Assembly: GCA_024654345.1 (NCBI GenBank)
Contig: JANLIN010000128.1
Coordinates: 1-6,421 of the forward strand
Source: Candidatus Komeilibacteria bacterium
GTDB lineage: Bacteria > Patescibacteriota > Patescibacteriia > UBA1558
Reading direction: 5' to 3'
DNA: 6,421 bases
Shown here one piece after another: positions 1 to 6,400 of the stretch. The position numbers and the translations under genes are program-made. Within the stretch, counting starts at the first letter, position 1; the number at the start of each line of letters is the position of its first letter. The notes beneath the pieces are model-generated. The model was not told the origin of the DNA, did not search any database, and saw only the letters and a program-made list of their open reading frames with translations.

Positions 1-47
1 ACAGATTCCAACCCCTGGGGTTGCCAACCCCAGGGGTTGGACTCTGT
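1..47. repeat. Near-perfect GC-rich inverted repeat (23-base arms)
   Basis: Arms 1-23 and 25-47 are reverse complements around a single central base (C24), with one mismatch (T6 against C42). The inner 16 bases, CCAACCCCTGGGGTTG at 8-23, match 25-40 perfectly. Each inner half is itself a near-palindrome: CAACCCC, one base, GGGGTTG. The block can therefore also be read as two direct copies of a 15-base palindrome differing only in the central base (T or A). A shortened third copy (CCCAGGG core) lies at 47-60. No T-tract follows, so it is not a standard intrinsic terminator. It could be an intergenic repeat, a hairpin at the end of an upstream transcript, or a protein-binding site. The inverted structure is certain; the function is unknown. 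Confidence 0.85.
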
Positions 48-55
48 TCCCAGGG

Positions 56-84
56 TTGCCAAAATCAATAAAGTGTTGTAATAT
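56..84 (+). promoter_or_regulatory. Candidate promoter of the S1 gene
   Basis: TTGCCA at 56-61 matches five of six bases of the -35 consensus. It is separated by exactly 17 bases from TAATAT at 79-84, which matches four of six bases of the -10 consensus. A start site near 91 would give a leader of roughly 118 bases before the S1 start codon. The -35 box falls in the decayed third copy of the left-end repeat. This is prediction by eye only. Confidence 0.4.
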
Positions 85-126
85 CCAGTGGCTATTTAAT
101 TAACCGGTCTACTATATCTATGCAAA

Positions 127-194
127 GAGCAATCGCTCAAGATTTAGATGACCCACTCTTTTTACCTAATATTAGGTCATAAGGGTTAACGCTT
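127..194 (+). promoter_or_regulatory. Structured 5' leader of the S1 gene (three dyads)
   Basis: Three dyad symmetries lie in series before the start codon. The first is GAGC/GCTC with a four-base loop at 127-138. The second is the perfect 14-base palindrome ACCTAATATTAGGT at 164-177; the downstream GGTCAT (175-180) can pair instead with ATGACC at 148-153. The third is a near-palindrome around GTTAAC at 181-194. There is no purine-rich ribosome binding site at the normal distance; AAGGG at 181-185 is too far upstream. E. coli rpsA also has a hairpin-rich leader with a poor Shine-Dalgarno and is autoregulated by S1. Similar control here is an inference. The palindrome could equally be a DNA operator. 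Confidence 0.4.
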
Positions 195-208
195 AATCAT
201 TAATCAAC

Positions 209-1423
209 ATGTCAAATACAACGACAGTTACTCCCGCCAGTAGCGTGAAGCAGGGCAGTAAGATGGCTGAACTTCTAGCTAAAGATCCGGGAGCAGTAAA
301 AATCCCTCAAGTTGGAGACTTGATTGAAGGTATCGTTATCAGCTTAGGGAAAAACGAAGTCTACGTCGATATCAATGGTGTTACCACTGGTATAGTTCGC
401 GGCAAAGAAATCCACGACGAGAGTGGAGACTTGGATGATATTAAGATCGGCGACCGCGCCGCCGCCACCGTTATCGATGTGGAAAACGAGCAAGGATTAC
501 TTGAACTTTCATTCCGTTTTGCCGGTCACCAGAAAGCCTGGGACAATTTGGAAAAAATACAAAGTAGCGGAGAGGTGGTTGAAGCACAAGTAATTGATGC
601 CAACAAAGGTGGCCTGATGATCAAAGTCGGCAACGTCGTCGGCTTCTTGCCGGTATCACAGTTAACCACCGAGAATTACCCGCGTGTTGAAGGCGGCGAT
701 AAGAATAAAATTTTAGCTCACCTGAAAAATTTCGCCGGTCAAAAAATGAAAGTCAAAATCATTGATGTCCACGAAGAGGAGGAGAAAATGATTGTCTCCG
801 AGAAAGCGGCCTGGGAAGAAAAACAGCAAGAGGCCATGTCAGTCTACAAAGTCGGCGACACTGTCAGTGGCAAAGTCACCGGCGTGGTTGATTTTGGCGC
901 CTTTGTGGAATTCGGTGAAAATCTCGAGGGCTTGGTTCATATTTCAGAATTAGCTTGGCAAAGAATCGATGACCCGCGAGAAGTTATTCATGTCGGCGAC
1001 AAAGTTAAGGCAGAAATCATTGCCATTGAAAATTCGAAGATTTCTCTCTCCCTGAAAAAATTGGTCGAAGATCCTTGGACAAACGTGGCCAAAAAGTACA
1101 AAACCGGACAGACGGTAACCGGCAAAGTTCTTAAGGTCAATACTTTCGGAGCCTTTGTGGAATTGGATAAAGATATCCACGGCCTGGCTCACATTTCTGA
1201 GCTGTCCAACAATAGCGACAACGACCCGTCTACCGTGGTGGTACCGGGCGAAACCTATGACTTCACCGTCATCTCTATCGAACCGACGGAACATCGTCTG
1301 GGATTGTCCATGCTCAAGAAAAAATCAAAAGAAGATAAAGCCAGCGCTACCCCAAGCGCATCCGACAAGTCAGACAATGACGTTCCTGCCAATTCCGAAG
1401 CAAAGGATTCCACCCCAGCCTAA
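209..1423 (+). CDS. rpsA: 30S ribosomal protein S1-type protein with four S1 domains
   Basis: A 404-residue cytoplasmic RNA-binding protein that probably helps bring mRNA to the 30S subunit. Four S1 (OB-fold) repeats can be read at about residues 35-104, 120-199, 214-285 and 298-371. Repeats 3 and 4 are the most canonical, with FGAFVEF or FGAFVEL followed by GLVHISEL or GLAHISEL and ending in ISLSLKKL or LGLSMLKK. Repeats 1 and 2 are more divergent, as expected where they act in ribosome docking. Residues 1-34 form a short leader. Residues 372-404 are a Ser/Ala/Asp/Lys-rich, probably disordered tail. E. coli S1 has six repeats and about 557 residues; four-repeat proteins of about 400 residues are common in Gram-positive and candidate-phylum bacteria. 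The ATG at 209 is the first in frame and leaves the N-terminal part intact; no Shine-Dalgarno supports it. A generic S1-domain regulator is the main alternative. Confidence 0.9.
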   Translation: MSNTTTVTPASSVKQGSKMAELLAKDPGAVKIPQVGDLIEGIVISLGKNEVYVDINGVTTGIVRGKEIHDESGDLDDIKIGDRAAATVIDVENEQGLLELSFRFAGHQKAWDNLEKIQSSGEVVEAQVIDANKGGLMIKVGNVVGFLPVSQLTTENYPRVEGGDKNKILAHLKNFAGQKMKVKIIDVHEEEEKMIVSEKAAWEEKQQEAMSVYKVGDTVSGKVTGVVDFGAFVEFGENLEGLVHISELAWQRIDDPREVIHVGDKVKAEIIAIENSKISLSLKKLVEDPWTNVAKKYKTGQTVTGKVLKVNTFGAFVELDKDIHGLAHISELSNNSDNDPSTVVVPGETYDFTVISIEPTEHRLGLSMLKKKSKEDKASATPSASDKSDNDVPANSEAKDSTPA

Positions 1424-1426
1424 ATA

Positions 1427-1454
1427 AGACGAGGTATGTTTTATCTCCGAGTCT
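1427..1454 (+). other. Bulged hairpin between the S1 gene and ftsH
   Basis: GAGGTA (1431-1436) pairs with TATCTC (1442-1447), including one G-U pair, around a five-base loop. AGAC (1427-1430) pairs with GTCT (1451-1454), leaving a three-base bulge. No T-run follows, so it is at best a weak terminator or an RNA processing or stability element. It begins four bases after the S1 stop codon. Confidence 0.3.
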
Positions 1455-1473
1455 GATTTGGGGCTAATAAGTT

Positions 1474-1479
1474 TATACT
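1474..1479 (+). promoter_or_regulatory. Candidate -10 box of ftsH
   Basis: TATACT matches five of six bases of the -10 consensus and ends six bases before the ftsH ATG. A start site seven bases downstream would be the A of the ATG itself, giving a leaderless mRNA. No convincing -35 element is seen 16-18 bases upstream (GTCTGA at 1451-1456 is poor). Co-transcription from the S1 promoter remains possible. Confidence 0.4.
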
Positions 1480-1485
1480 CTCTTC

Positions 1486-3300
1486 ATGAAAAAAAATAAT
1501 CTCTGGAAAAATTTTCTTATATTCTTTCTGGTCTTTATATTCCTCGCAAGTTTTTTCAGTCTCTACAACAAACAAGAATCAAACATTGAGAAAATTTCTC
1601 TCAACCAAGTAGCCAATCTTCTCCAAGAAGATAAGGTGCAATCACTAATAGTGGACGGTGAAAAGATTACTGTTAAGCTCAAGGATGGCGGTGAAAAACT
1701 GTCACAAAAAGAAGTCAATGAGCCACTGACCGCCAGCTTACGTAATCTCAACGTCACGCCGGAAGTGCTCCAAACAGTAGCGCTCGATATTCAGACGCAA
1801 ACTGAGAGCTCAGTCTGGCTAACCACCATCTTGCCGATATTTCTGCCCATTCTGATTATTGGCTTTTTCATCATGGTGATGTTCAGACAAGTTCAGGGCG
1901 CCAATAACAGGGCGATGTCATTTGGACAATCCGGCGCCAAAATCAATCCCTTGGGGAAAAATAAGGTTAACTTTGGCGACGTCGCCGGCAGTGAAGAGGC
2001 TAAACAGGAATTAACGGAAGTCGTTGATTTTCTCCGTAATCCCAATAAATTTTTGGAACTGGGAGCGAAAATTCCCAAAGGAATACTGTTACTCGGCTCA
2101 CCCGGCACTGGTAAAACTCTGATGGCCCGCGCCGTCGCCGGTGAAGCCAACGTACCATTCTTTCACATCTCCGGTTCTGAGTTTGTGGAGATGTTTGTCG
2201 GTGTGGGTGCTTCGCGGGTGCGTGATCTTTTTAAAAAGGCTAAAAAAATGTCCCCCTGTATTGTTTTTATTGATGAAATAGATGCTGTCGGACGACGACG
2301 CGGGGCCGGCCTGGGAGGCTCGCATGATGAACGAGAACAAACGTTAAACCAGATACTGGTAGAAATGGATGGTTTTGAACAAACAACCAATATCATAGTC
2401 ATCGCCGCCACCAATCGGCCGGATGTACTCGACCCCGCCCTACTGCGTCCCGGTCGTTTTGACCGTCAGGTGGTAGTTGATCTACCTGATATCAAAGAAC
2501 GTGAACAGATCTTAAAAATCCACGCCAAAAATAAACCGATCGCCGCTGAGGTTTCCATGCAAACCATTGCCCAGCGCACGCCCGGTCTATCCGGCGCCGA
2601 TTTGGCCAATATATTGAATGAAGCGGCTATTTTAGCCGGGCGCGATAATAGGAAAAAAGTAGTCATGGAGGATTTATTGGAAGCGCTGGAAAAAGTAACC
2701 ATCGGGCCACAACGAAAAAATCATATCTTGTCGGAGCGCGAAAAGAAAATCACCGCCTATCATGAAGCCGGTCACGCGCTTGTCGCCCACTTGGTACCGG
2801 AATCGGATCCGGTGCATAAGATATCCATCATATCGCGCGGTCGGGCCGCCGGCTACACCATGAAACTGCCGCTGGAAGACAAGCACCTACACTCTTTGAA
2901 TGAACATTTGGCGGAAATAGCCGTCCTCTTGGGCGGTCAAATGGCGGAACGTGAAGTCTTCGATGAAATAACCACCGGCGCCAGTAATGATCTGAAACGA
3001 GCCACTAAATTGGCGACCGCTTTGGTCACGCAATACGGCATGAGTGATGAGCTCGGACCGCGGACTTTTGGTGAAAAAGAAGAGATGATTTTCCTAGGTA
3101 ATGAAATCCATGAACGACGTGATTATAGCGAACATACCGCCGAAGCCATTGATAAAGAAGTTAACCGCATCATCCGCGAAGCGGCCGAGCGGGCACGAGA
3201 GCTCATTCGTAAACACCGCTCCAAACTAGACAAGATAGCAGATGAGCTCCTCAAACAAGAGACCCTGGAGAAAGAACAGTTTGAAGCTTTGATGATCTAG
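1486..3300 (+). CDS. ftsH: ATP-dependent zinc metalloprotease FtsH
   Basis: A 604-residue inner-membrane AAA+ protease that extracts and degrades misassembled membrane proteins and some cytosolic regulators as a hexamer. It has an N-terminal membrane helix (about 8-27), an extracytoplasmic domain (about 28-110) and a second helix (about 111-134). The AAA+ module follows: Walker A GSPGTGKT at 204-211, the pore motif FVG at 237-239, Walker B IVFIDE at 259-264, and the second region of homology with arginine fingers R321 and R324. The M41 peptidase has HEAGH at 426-430, with E427 as catalytic base, and D502 in TTGASNDLKRAT as the likely third zinc ligand. All key residues are present. The length is slightly below E. 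coli FtsH (about 644), mostly from a shorter C-terminal tail. The second Walker A residue is Ser rather than the usual Pro, which still fits the general P-loop pattern. The ATG at 1486 places the hydrophobic helix correctly; no Shine-Dalgarno is present. Confidence 0.98.
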   Translation: MKKNNLWKNFLIFFLVFIFLASFFSLYNKQESNIEKISLNQVANLLQEDKVQSLIVDGEKITVKLKDGGEKLSQKEVNEPLTASLRNLNVTPEVLQTVALDIQTQTESSVWLTTILPIFLPILIIGFFIMVMFRQVQGANNRAMSFGQSGAKINPLGKNKVNFGDVAGSEEAKQELTEVVDFLRNPNKFLELGAKIPKGILLLGSPGTGKTLMARAVAGEANVPFFHISGSEFVEMFVGVGASRVRDLFKKAKKMSPCIVFIDEIDAVGRRRGAGLGGSHDEREQTLNQILVEMDGFEQTTNIIVIAATNRPDVLDPALLRPGRFDRQVVVDLPDIKEREQILKIHAKNKPIAAEVSMQTIAQRTPGLSGADLANILNEAAILAGRDNRKKVVMEDLLEALEKVTIGPQRKNHILSEREKKITAYHEAGHALVAHLVPESDPVHKISIISRGRAAGYTMKLPLEDKHLHSLNEHLAEIAVLLGGQMAEREVFDEITTGASNDLKRATKLATALVTQYGMSDELGPRTFGEKEEMIFLGNEIHERRDYSEHTAEAIDKEVNRIIREAAERARELIRKHRSKLDKIADELLKQETLEKEQFEALMI

Positions 3301-3323
3301 TTGTCCTTCGTCACTTTTTTAAG

Positions 3324-3358
3324 ACCACCCTGGCGCCCTTAGCGTCGGGGTGGTTTTT
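3324..3358 (+). terminator. Strong intrinsic terminator after ftsH
   Basis: ACCACCCTGGCGC (3324-3336) pairs with 3342-3354 over 13 base pairs, two of them G-U, around a five-base loop (CCTTA). The 3' arm ends in the T-run at 3354-3358. It starts 24 bases after the ftsH stop codon. The opposite strand lacks a matching T-run, so it should act on plus-strand transcripts only. It separates ftsH from the membrane protein gene. Confidence 0.9.
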
Positions 3359-3376
3359 ATATTTGAATAAATATTG

Positions 3377-3382
3377 TATAAT
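3377..3382 (+). promoter_or_regulatory. Candidate -10 box of the membrane protein gene
   Basis: TATAAT at 3377-3382 is a perfect -10 consensus lying just after the ftsH terminator; the -35 region (TTTTTA near 3354-3359) is weak. Initiation near 3389 would give a leader of about 20 bases with no Shine-Dalgarno. An alternative is TATAAA at 3398-3403 with TTGTAT at 3374-3379 upstream, which would put the start at the ATG. The two cannot be told apart by eye. Confidence 0.5.
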
Positions 3383-3408
3383 ATAAGCGCTCAATTATAT
3401 AAAAAATT

Positions 3409-4380
3409 ATGGAATCACTATATCGTCCGATTATAAAAAAAGCCTGGGACTATCTCAAAGAATACAAATTCCTATGGCTACTTGGCCTTTTTGCCTCTCT
3501 CTGGGGGGCGGCCGCCGAATACAACGCACTATTTACCCAGTATGACCGTCTGCGTCGTCAGCCGGAACTATTCGCCTCTTTCCAATTCAGTCTGGAATTC
3601 GTGGGTGATTTCTTCCGCTCACTGGGTGAACAATCAGCTCTGAACGTATTCTCTATCATTCTCATCTTGCTCTTCTTTTTGTTAATAATATTGGTTTTGG
3701 CTTGGCTGGCCACCATCGGACAGGCCGGATTGACGCGCGCCGCCGAGAAGCTAGAAAAGGGAAGGAAAATTGGCCTGCGTGAATTAATGGTGGACGGCGC
3801 TCATTATTTCTGGCCGGTACTGGGACTGAATGTTTTAGCCAAAGCTATCATTTTCATCTTGCTAACCGCTCTGGTCACTCCCCTATTGGTGGTGCTGATG
3901 GCTCAGAATAGCGGCTGGGCGATTTTCTTGGCTTTTGCGACTTTGATAATCTTCGTCCCGATCGCCATCATTATTACCTTTGTCACCAAATACGCCATCG
4001 CCTACACGGTCGTGAAGGGCCAAAGTTTTTGGGAGTCATTCGGTCACGGCTGGCGCCTGTTTACAAGAAACTGGCTGATAAGTTTGGAGATGGCTCTGAT
4101 CGTACTGATACTGAACGTGGCTCTGGCTTTCATCCTCGGAATTTTCTCCCTCCTCCTGATGGCGCCCATACTACTAGTGGGCCTGGCTTCCAGCGGCGCC
4201 GGCGCATTTTACTTCTTTATTGTCTTGGTAATTGTCGTGACAGCGATCATCTTCTTGGTAGCCACGGCTATATTTTCCGCCTGGCAAAATCTCGCCTGGA
4301 CTCTACTTTTCCTGAAAATTTGCGAAGGCGTATCTCTCCCCAAAATAATCCGCTGGATCGCCGGCAAACTAAATCGATAG
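3409..4380 (+). CDS. Polytopic membrane protein of unknown function
   Basis: I do not recognise a specific family for this 323-residue protein. It is strongly hydrophobic, with likely membrane segments at about 20-37, 78-102, 134-163, 169-195, 222-258 (long enough for two helices) and 265-292. Between segments 1 and 2 lies a charged stretch (about 38-75) containing YDRLRRQPE. Between 2 and 3 lies a basic, probably cytoplasmic loop (REL and KLEKGRKIG, about 110-127). The motif SFWESFGHGWRLFTRNW (206-222), followed by long helices and an AWQNLAWTLLFLKI end, recalls multi-pass integral membrane domains of the DUF975/DUF4013 type; that resemblance is only an impression. No enzymatic motif or signal peptide is seen. 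It has its own promoter and terminator, so context says little about its role. The ATG at 3409 is the first in frame. A real gene is very likely because of its length, composition and clean terminator. Confidence 0.85.
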   Translation: MESLYRPIIKKAWDYLKEYKFLWLLGLFASLWGAAAEYNALFTQYDRLRRQPELFASFQFSLEFVGDFFRSLGEQSALNVFSIILILLFFLLIILVLAWLATIGQAGLTRAAEKLEKGRKIGLRELMVDGAHYFWPVLGLNVLAKAIIFILLTALVTPLLVVLMAQNSGWAIFLAFATLIIFVPIAIIITFVTKYAIAYTVVKGQSFWESFGHGWRLFTRNWLISLEMALIVLILNVALAFILGIFSLLLMAPILLVGLASSGAGAFYFFIVLVIVVTAIIFLVATAIFSAWQNLAWTLLFLKICEGVSLPKIIRWIAGKLNR

Positions 4381-4386
4381 CCCAAC

Positions 4387-4418
4387 AAAAAAACTCGGCC
4401 ATCTGCGTCGAGTTTTTT
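4387..4418. terminator. Intrinsic terminator after the membrane protein gene
   Basis: ACTCGGC (4393-4399) pairs with GTCGAGT (4407-4413), including one G-U pair, around a seven-base loop. It is flanked by an A-run (4387-4392) and a T-run (4413-4418) that extend the stem. The A/T symmetry means it could stop transcription from either side. It begins six bases after the TAG stop at 4378-4380. Confidence 0.88.
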
Positions 4419-4438
4419 GATACTTTTTAAACATAGGT

Positions 4439-4467
4439 TTGGTTTTTACCCCCAAATCCTATATAAT
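4439..4467 (+). promoter_or_regulatory. Promoter of the pilB/gspE-type gene
   Basis: TATAAT at 4462-4467 is a perfect -10 consensus. TTGGTT at 4439-4444, matching the TTG core of the -35 consensus, lies exactly 17 bases upstream. Initiation should fall near 4474, only about four bases before the ATG at 4478. The in-frame TTG at 4439 and ATG at 4466 therefore overlap the promoter and should not be in the mRNA. The preceding terminator makes an independent promoter necessary. Confidence 0.65.
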
Positions 4468-4477
4468 GTCAGTAATT

Positions 4478-6181
4478 ATGACTGACGATCACAATCAAAA
4501 TAATGTTTCGATTGCCTCGGATGATACCAAGGCGACACTGCACTCAAAATTGCAGTCAATGCAGGAACAAAATATCGAAGTGGAGGCGGAAACGGAAGCA
4601 AAGAAAAGAGGCTATAGTTATATCAACCTCAAAGGCTACCCCATTTCGGCCGATGCCATCGCGCTGATAGACAAAGAAAAAGCCGAATCCTTACAGCTGT
4701 TGTCATTTTATTATACCGGCGAGGAAGTCCGCTTCGGTGCCATCGACCCGGGCGATCCGACGGTACGCGAGTTTACCAAACAGCTGGCTGAAAAACTAAA
4801 CGCCAACGCCAGCACTCTTTTAATTTCTCCGCTCAGTTTCCAGATCGGGCTGAAAGCCTATGACAAAGTCCCGCGCCTAAGGAAGATAGAAACGGGCGTA
4901 CAGATAACCGAGGAAGAGCTCAATCAAATGCAGGCCCGACTTACGACATATGAAGACTTGCAAAAGGAGCTGGACAAGGCCAACACCTCTGAAATTATAT
5001 CCCTCATCATCGCCAGTGCTTTGAAATTTGACACCTCGGACATACACATCGAGGCCGAGGAGAAAGAGATAAAACTTCGTTTGCGCGTAGACGGTGAGTT
5101 GGCCACCATTGCTACCATGCCTAAAACCGTCTGGCCAAAAATAGACGCGCGCGTTAAATTACTTTCCAATCTCAAGCTCAATATCACCAGTGAACCGCAG
5201 GACGGTCGTTTCACTATCTCTCTGACGGATGACAAGATAGATGTCAGAGTTTCAACTCTGCCGACCTCCTATGGTGAGTCAATCGTCATGCGACTGTTAA
5301 AATCGTCTTCCGTTGGACTTCAGTTTGAACAACTAGGATTGCGCGGTCGCTCTTTCAAAGACCTGGAATACAATATTGCTCGACCAAACGGCATGATCAT
5401 TACCACCGGTCCGACCGGCTCGGGTAAAACCACCACGCTCTACGCCATTTTGAATAAGTTGAACGACGAAGCTACCAAAATTATCACTCTGGAGGATCCG
5501 ATCGAATACAAACTAAAAGGTATCAATCAGAGTCAGGTCGCGCCCGATAAGGGTTACAACTTCGCCGGCGGTTTGCGGTCCATTCTCCGTCAGGATCCGG
5601 ATATTATCATGGTCGGAGAAATCCGAGATTTGGAAACCGCCGAGGTGGCGATTAACGCCGCTCTTACCGGCCACTTGATGGTCTCCACCATTCATACCAA
5701 CTCCGCCGCCGGCGCCATCCCTCGCCTCCTGGCCATGGGCGTCAAACCATTTTTACTGGCTCCCTCAATCAATGCCATCATCGGCCAGCGACTACTCCGA
5801 CGATTGTGCAAAGAGTGCCGACGCGAAGTTAAGCTGGATAATGATGAAATAGGCCAACGAGTCAGAAAACTATTGCTCAGCATCTCCGAAACTTCCGGTG
5901 ACCGACCGACTGAAGAACAAATAAACTCCGCCCAGTTTTATCAAGCAAACCCGGATGGTTGTGAGAAGTGCCACGCCGGCTACAAAGGCCGTGTCGGCGT
6001 CTATGAAGTAATGGCCATGAATGAGGACGTGGAAAAAATGGTCTTATCCGGCAATGTCTCAGAATATGATGCTCAAGCGATCGCCATCAAAGGCGGTATG
6101 GTAACAATGGTCCAAGACGGCCTGCTAAAAGCGATGGAGGGCATCACCTCCGTCACCGAAGTGTTCGACAAGACAGAATAA
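4478..6181 (+). CDS. pilB: GspE/PilB-family type IV pilus or type II secretion assembly ATPase
   Basis: A cytoplasmic hexameric motor ATPase that powers pilin polymerisation or secretion pseudopilus assembly. It is 567 residues from the ATG at 4478. I preferred this start because the upstream in-frame TTG (4439) and ATG (4466) lie inside the promoter. The N-terminal domain, of the MshE/GspE-N type, spans about 30-135, and a charged linker with coiled-coil potential spans about 142-170. The ATPase core follows: Walker A GPTGSGKT at 311-318, the Asp box TLEDPIE at 337-343, Walker B DPDIIMVGEIRD at 373-384 with glutamate 381, and the His box GHLMVSTIHT at 398-407. Conserved arginines are at 244 and 257. 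A tetracysteine zinc site, CKEC (444-447) and CEKC (495-498), is typical of PilB/GspE and absent from PilT, so this is an assembly ATPase rather than a retraction one. PilT, PilC and pilins are not in the window, so pilus versus secretion use is not settled. Confidence 0.93.
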   Translation: MTDDHNQNNVSIASDDTKATLHSKLQSMQEQNIEVEAETEAKKRGYSYINLKGYPISADAIALIDKEKAESLQLLSFYYTGEEVRFGAIDPGDPTVREFTKQLAEKLNANASTLLISPLSFQIGLKAYDKVPRLRKIETGVQITEEELNQMQARLTTYEDLQKELDKANTSEIISLIIASALKFDTSDIHIEAEEKEIKLRLRVDGELATIATMPKTVWPKIDARVKLLSNLKLNITSEPQDGRFTISLTDDKIDVRVSTLPTSYGESIVMRLLKSSSVGLQFEQLGLRGRSFKDLEYNIARPNGMIITTGPTGSGKTTTLYAILNKLNDEATKIITLEDPIEYKLKGINQSQVAPDKGYNFAGGLRSILRQDPDIIMVGEIRDLETAEVAINAALTGHLMVSTIHTNSAAGAIPRLLAMGVKPFLLAPSINAIIGQRLLRRLCKECRREVKLDNDEIGQRVRKLLLSISETSGDRPTEEQINSAQFYQANPDGCEKCHAGYKGRVGVYEVMAMNEDVEKMVLSGNVSEYDAQAIAIKGGMVTMVQDGLLKAMEGITSVTEVFDKTE

Positions 6182-6393
6182 TACGAAACTGCGAACGTCT
6201 ATTTAGCGTAGTACGATTGTCAATGGTTAGTTGGCCTATTTATCGTTTGAGGATTACGAGTCGTGTACTACGAAACTGCGAACATCTATTTATCGTAATA
6301 CTATTGTAAATGATAGATAGTATGTTTTTCGATTGTAGGTCTTGAACAGTTAAATACGAAACTGCGAACGTCTATTTATCGTAGTGCGATTGT
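6182..6393. repeat. Three diverged 39-base direct repeats
   Basis: Copies lie at 6182-6220, 6269-6307 and 6355-6393. All start with TACGAAACTGCGAAC and end with ATTGT. Copies 1 and 3 differ at two positions; copy 2 differs from each of the others at four. The periods are 87 and 86 bases. The intervening 48 and 47 bases are not unrelated to the repeat: CTATTTATCGT recurs at 6236-6246 and CGATTGT at 6330-6336. The first copy begins on the base after the pilB stop codon. No open reading frame, terminator or known RNA is visible here. Only copy 2 can form a nine-base stem (GTACTACGA at 6265-6273 with TCGTAATAC at 6293-6301, one mismatch), so a conserved hairpin is not shown. Confidence 0.85.
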
Positions 6394-6400
6394 TAAAGAG

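Noticed and set aside
1..60. Intrinsic terminator of an upstream gene
   Set aside because: The stem is strong, but no T-run follows on either strand; the flanks are ACTCTGTTCCC on one side and the window edge on the other.
950..1294. 114-codon minus-strand frame within the S1 gene
   Set aside because: It is antisense to S1 repeats 3 and 4 and shows no domain or promoter. It is a shadow of the real coding strand, as are the other minus-strand frames inside ftsH and pilB.
4029..4430. 133-codon plus-strand frame overlapping the membrane protein gene
   Set aside because: It lies in another frame of a well-supported hydrophobic coding region, runs through the terminator hairpin, and its protein is low-complexity and Arg/Pro-rich with no domain.
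209..6181. Alternative genetic code (UGA as glycine, as in Gracilibacteria or Absconditabacteria)
   Set aside because: All four genes read through at full family length with the standard code, with no in-frame TGA, and end in TAA or TAG. Absence of TGA stops in four genes is too few to argue for recoding.
6340..6393. Integron attC-like recombination site (GTTAAAT at 6349-6355)
   Set aside because: One seven-base match to the GTTRRRY core is expected by chance. The paired complementary core and the second arm are not consistent between copies, and there are no cassette genes or integrase.
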